Of a stretch of 8,620 nucleotides of DNA, positions 6,170-8,620 are shown one piece after another. This stretch comes from Candidatus Aenigmatarchaeota archaeon. GTDB lineage: Archaea > Aenigmatarchaeota > Aenigmatarchaeia > QMZP01 > QMZT01. Under the pieces are notes generated by a model. That model was not told the origin of the DNA, made no database searches, and saw nothing but the letters and a program-made list of their open reading frames with translations. The position numbers and the translations under genes were made by a program. Positions within the stretch are counted from its first letter, which is position 1; every line of letters begins with the position of its first letter. The stretch covers positions 1 to 8,620 of the forward strand of contig DAOWAL010000046.1 of NCBI GenBank assembly GCA_030634615.1, read 5' to 3'.

Positions 6170-7230
6170 ATTACTACCTCTGGATGGGTTGAATCAAATG
6201 GAACAAATAAACGCTCGTACCCCTCTCTTGTGTCTGCATCTCCTATAGATATCAAGCAAGATTTATATAATTTGTATCTATCTGAGATATGTAAGGCATT
6301 GATATACACTTCTCTCTCTGGTTTTTCTGCATAAAAATCATATCCATCATAACCAATTATTACACTACCCCAATTATTTTTTACTCTTTGTCTACTGCTG
6401 CCTTCTTTGATTTTATAAATTTTATCATTATATGCAAGTGCCCCTTCATGTCTTCCGCGCAACAACTTTCTTTTAAGAAGCTGATAGACCTCTAGTATCT
6501 TCGGCCTTTTCTCAAGGTCTTTCTCAATGCACCTATTTAATATCTCGGCAAGATCACAAAATTCAGAGTCTTTAATACTCTCTTGGAACGAATATCTCAG
6601 GAAACACGGAGGAATCTTAGGTGTTATTCTTTTGGAAAACTCCTTTTCTCCAAGCAACATAAATGCACACGTCACACCAAAAGCATAAACATCAATTGCT
6701 TCAGTAAATGCTACTGTAGCATCTGAATACAATTCAGGTGCCGCAAAAACAAATGTTCCCCTAAAGCCTTTTGTTTTAGCCTGGTCAATACTTCTTGCTA
6801 GACCAAAATCGAAAACCTTCAGTACGTTATTTGAATCAATTTTTAAATTACTTGGTTTTATATCTCGATGAATAACACCTTGTGCATGAATATCCTTAAG
6901 GGCCGAGGCTAATTGAAAAAATGAACGAATCGCTTCCTTTTTCTCAATTTTTTGATTTATCTCATTACCGCAAACATACTCCTCCACGATTGCGATCTCA
7001 TCATTATCACACATTATCACATCATAGATTTCAACAATGTGTTTTGAACGTAAACTTTGCAATGCTACAATTTCGTCAAAAATGCGTGTTTTATCTCCTC
7101 CCAACTTGACCTTCTTAACGGCAACAAATCTATCTAAATAACTGTCTTTAAATTGAAATACATCGCCCATGCCTCCTCCATCCAAGGGTTTGCCTTCAAT
7201 GTATCTCTTCCCAATGTTTAAACCGTGCAT
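6166..7230 (-). CDS. Ser/Thr protein kinase with novel C-terminal beta-rich domain (kinase A)
   Basis: A 354-residue soluble Hanks-type kinase. The catalytic set is complete: glycine loop LDGGGMGDVF (16-25), ATP lysine K39 (VAVKK), helix-C glutamate E53 (IFDE), HRDIKPSN with D123, K125 and N128, DFG 141-143, APE 164-166, D180 (DVYAFG) and R242. It should phosphorylate Ser/Thr of partner proteins in the cytoplasm. Residues about 260-354 form a separate beta-rich domain that I do not recognise: a GSVIIGYDGYDFY stretch, a VYINALHI strand, SCLISIG and the closing FVPFDSTHPEVVI. Its strand pattern faintly recalls an FHA domain, but the diagnostic residues are not clear. There is no transmembrane segment or PASTA repeat. 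It starts 5 bp after the PP2C stop, with a weak GATGGG site about 9 bases before the ATG. Its stop overlaps the kinase B start. Confidence 0.92.
   Translation of the reverse strand: MHGLNIGKRYIEGKPLDGGGMGDVFQFKDSYLDRFVAVKKVKLGGDKTRIFDEIVALQSLRSKHIVEIYDVIMCDNDEIAIVEEYVCGNEINQKIEKKEAIRSFFQLASALKDIHAQGVIHRDIKPSNLKIDSNNVLKVFDFGLARSIDQAKTKGFRGTFVFAAPELYSDATVAFTEAIDVYAFGVTCAFMLLGEKEFSKRITPKIPPCFLRYSFQESIKDSEFCDLAEILNRCIEKDLEKRPKILEVYQLLKRKLLRGRHEGALAYNDKIYKIKEGSSRQRVKNNWGSVIIGYDGYDFYAEKPEREVYINALHISDRYKLYKSCLISIGDADTREGYERLFVPFDSTHPEVVI
6176..6180 (-). promoter_or_regulatory. Ribosome binding site of kinase B inside kinase A
   Basis: GAGGT lies six bases before the ATG of kinase B, within the last codons of kinase A. 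Together with the ATGA stop/start overlap it indicates coupled translation of the two kinases. Confidence 0.6.
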
Positions 7231-7235
7231 AGTAT

Positions 7236-8393
7236 TTACCCATCCGTAAATTTTATTTGAATTTGTCCATTTCTATCCCTTTGAACATCTTCAATATCAT
7301 CTACCTCTTCAATTTCAACTTTTATCATCTCTACAGATTCCTTTCTCTTGTCCTTGGAAGCATTGTCTTTCATTTTATCCTCAGAATCCATTAGACTTGC
7401 CTTATTTTTATTAGCCACCTTGTTTTTACTTTTTTCTTGCTTCTTACCTACGACACTATTATTTTTCTTGCGATTTTCTGGGTAGGCATTTTTCTTGCGT
7501 GAGGTTGACGATGGAACATCCATTACGAATTCAATCCTATTATTTATCCCCGCCACTTCAAGCAATTGAATATCATAAATATCATTCACACCATTTCCCA
7601 TAATTGGATTATTGCCAAACATTATGACCGTAGAATTGTCCTTTCCACCAACCCACTCAGAAATACAAAGAACTTTTTTAACTACATCGTGTACCTGATT
7701 AGAGTACTGACACAAATCAGATATAATTTTTTCACCAATTACATGAGCACCGTCTGATGTTAGAAAAGCATACTTATGCTCATCATCAAATTGACAGTTA
7801 TGAAAGTGTACTTGAGGGGGGGCATCCATTCCAATATATTGAACGAGTTGATTTGATTTCAAAACATTAGGGTCAATTTTATTTTTCAGATGGGCAAGCT
7901 GCCCATCAATGGTATCGTCTACAGTTATTTGCTTCAATTTGTCAGCGTTATGGTATACATAAGCCCTACTATCTCCAACATTGAAGCATATTGCATTTCT
8001 CTTTTGATCTACAATAATTCCAACTAATGTCGTTCCACCTTTTCCTTTTGCAAAAGATTTAACATCTCTATTTGAACAAAAAACCGCCTCCTCAATTCTC
8101 TTTTGCAATGGATATTGATTTTGTTTTAGAAAACCATCCAAGAAAGAGGCAACAGCAAGATTTGCGCTCTTTTCTCCTGCTGTCATGCCACCCATTCCGT
8201 CACATAACAATGCGCCTGTAAATATTTCTCGTCTGTATGAATATTTGAATATAACAGCTCTATCCTCGTTGCTGCTTCTTACACTTCCAATGGTACTTCC
8301 AAGAGCAGCGTCGAATTTTTTTAAATAATTTATTCCTTTTTCCCTGATTAGATAATCACCCTCTAGCCAATTTAAAAGTCTATCCTTAAGCAT
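7236..8393 (-). CDS. PP2C-family Ser/Thr phosphatase with lysine-rich tail
   Basis: A 385-residue protein. The metal-dependent PP2C/PPM domain spans about 28-260, with all core motifs: GSVRSSNEDR (36-45, D44), LLCDGMGGMTAGE (62-74, metal ligand D65), GGTTLVG (119-125), NVGDSRAYVY (138-147), LTSDG (211-215, D214) and GGKDNST (249-255, D252). It should remove phosphate from Ser/Thr, most simply from the two kinases encoded directly downstream and their targets. After the domain come a linker and a low-complexity Lys/Asn/Ser stretch (about 298-352), then an acidic segment (VEIEEVDDIEDV) and a short ending IQIKFTDG. The frame can also begin at TTG 8399, but GAGGA (8400-8404) abuts that codon and is six bases from ATG 8393, so ATG 8393 is chosen. 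It is the first gene of the three-gene operon. Confidence 0.93.
   Translation of the reverse strand: MLKDRLLNWLEGDYLIREKGINYLKKFDAALGSTIGSVRSSNEDRAVIFKYSYRREIFTGALLCDGMGGMTAGEKSANLAVASFLDGFLKQNQYPLQKRIEEAVFCSNRDVKSFAKGKGGTTLVGIIVDQKRNAICFNVGDSRAYVYHNADKLKQITVDDTIDGQLAHLKNKIDPNVLKSNQLVQYIGMDAPPQVHFHNCQFDDEHKYAFLTSDGAHVIGEKIISDLCQYSNQVHDVVKKVLCISEWVGGKDNSTVIMFGNNPIMGNGVNDIYDIQLLEVAGINNRIEFVMDVPSSTSRKKNAYPENRKKNNSVVGKKQEKSKNKVANKNKASLMDSEDKMKDNASKDKRKESVEMIKVEIEEVDDIEDVQRDRNGQIQIKFTDG
7290..7500 (-). other. Low-complexity charged tail of the PP2C phosphatase
   Basis: This stretch covers about residues 298-368 of the phosphatase. It is almost all Lys, Asn, Ser, Asp and Glu, first strongly basic and then acidic. 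It is likely disordered and lies outside the catalytic fold. It could tether the enzyme to a kinase, a membrane or nucleic acid, and it holds many Ser residues that the kinases might phosphorylate. Confidence 0.6.
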
Positions 8394-8399
8394 ATTCAA

Positions 8400-8404
8400 T
8401 CCTC
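8400..8404 (-). promoter_or_regulatory. Ribosome binding site deciding the PP2C start
   Basis: GAGGA, six bases before ATG 8393 and directly abutting TTG 8399. The spacing favours the ATG. Confidence 0.6.
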
Positions 8405-8620
8405 ATCTAGTTATTTTTAGCAAAAAATGCACAATTTTAATCGGTCAAATCCAAACTTGAAGATACAACATTTTTTCTGCTTTTTGTGGACTTTCGCTGT
8501 AAGTAACTAAAGATTTTCACACCTAAAATATACATTATAATATTTTCGTCAATTGCACGATTAAAGATTTCTTTACTTTTTCAACCATTACGCCATGGCA
8601 AATTATGACTCTTTACAACG
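8405..8620. other. Non-coding leader at the window edge
   Basis: About 215 AT-rich bases with no confident gene. A minus-strand frame is open for about 45 codons (around 8440-8580, ending at TAA) but has no ribosome site and no recognised product. On the plus strand ATG 8595 opens a frame that runs off the window, also without a ribosome site. It probably serves as the operon leader. Confidence 0.4.
8525..8552 (-). promoter_or_regulatory. Candidate promoter of the phosphatase/kinase operon
   Basis: On the minus strand TTGACG (8552-8547) is followed after 16 bases by TATTTT (8530-8525). A perfect TATAAT (8539-8534) overlaps but lacks a good -35. Either would give a leader of roughly 130 bases. 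TAAAGATTT occurs on the plus strand at 8508-8516 and 8562-8570, flanking this site. No operator is recognised. Confidence 0.3.

Noticed and set aside
8394..8399. TTG start for the PP2C phosphatase
   Set aside because: The GAGGA site directly abuts this TTG, leaving no spacing; ATG 8393 is six bases from it.
8440..8580. About 45-codon open minus-strand frame upstream of the phosphatase
   Set aside because: There is no start with a ribosome site and no recognised product; this length is expected by chance in AT-rich DNA.

Overview
The window looks like an AT-rich Gram-negative bacterium. A secreted surface protein and its lipoprotein partner sit beside accessory DNA. The signal peptide, the lipobox and the Shine-Dalgarno sites are typical of bacteria; I cannot name the lineage. 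No rRNA, tRNA, CRISPR array, transposase or complete integrase gene was seen.

Layout. (1) 1-3101, minus strand: a two-gene unit. A small predicted lipoprotein is followed, 20 bp later, by a very large exported protein whose 3' end lies outside the window. That protein has a signal peptide, a coiled coil, two Ig-like segments and at least four PKD repeats. (2) 3102-5074: a looser, accessory-looking stretch. It holds a doubtful 45-aa ORF (+), a zinc-ribbon protein (-), an ASCH-domain protein (+), a four-helix membrane protein (+) and a short tract with gene-remnant character. A 12-bp perfect inverted repeat sits between the divergent zinc-ribbon and ASCH genes. (3) 5075-8393, minus strand: a compact three-gene operon of reversible protein phosphorylation. 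Its order is PP2C phosphatase, then Ser/Thr kinase A, then Ser/Thr kinase B. Gaps are 5 bp and a 4-bp ATGA overlap. (4) 8394-8620: non-coding leader with the probable operon promoter.

The phosphorylation operon is the centre of interest. Kinase B ends in what reads as a cold-shock (OB-fold, nucleic-acid-binding) domain, so kinase activity and RNA/ssDNA sensing may lie in one chain. Kinase A carries an unrecognised beta-rich C-terminal domain. The phosphatase has a long lysine-rich tail ending in an acidic motif (DDIED) that recurs at the extreme C-terminus of kinase B. Tight packing implies co-translation in set ratios and a self-contained phospho-switch. Its input could be nucleic acid and its output is unknown. 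The ASCH (RNA-binding fold) and zinc-ribbon neighbours fit an accessory or conflict-type island, but that is inference from context.
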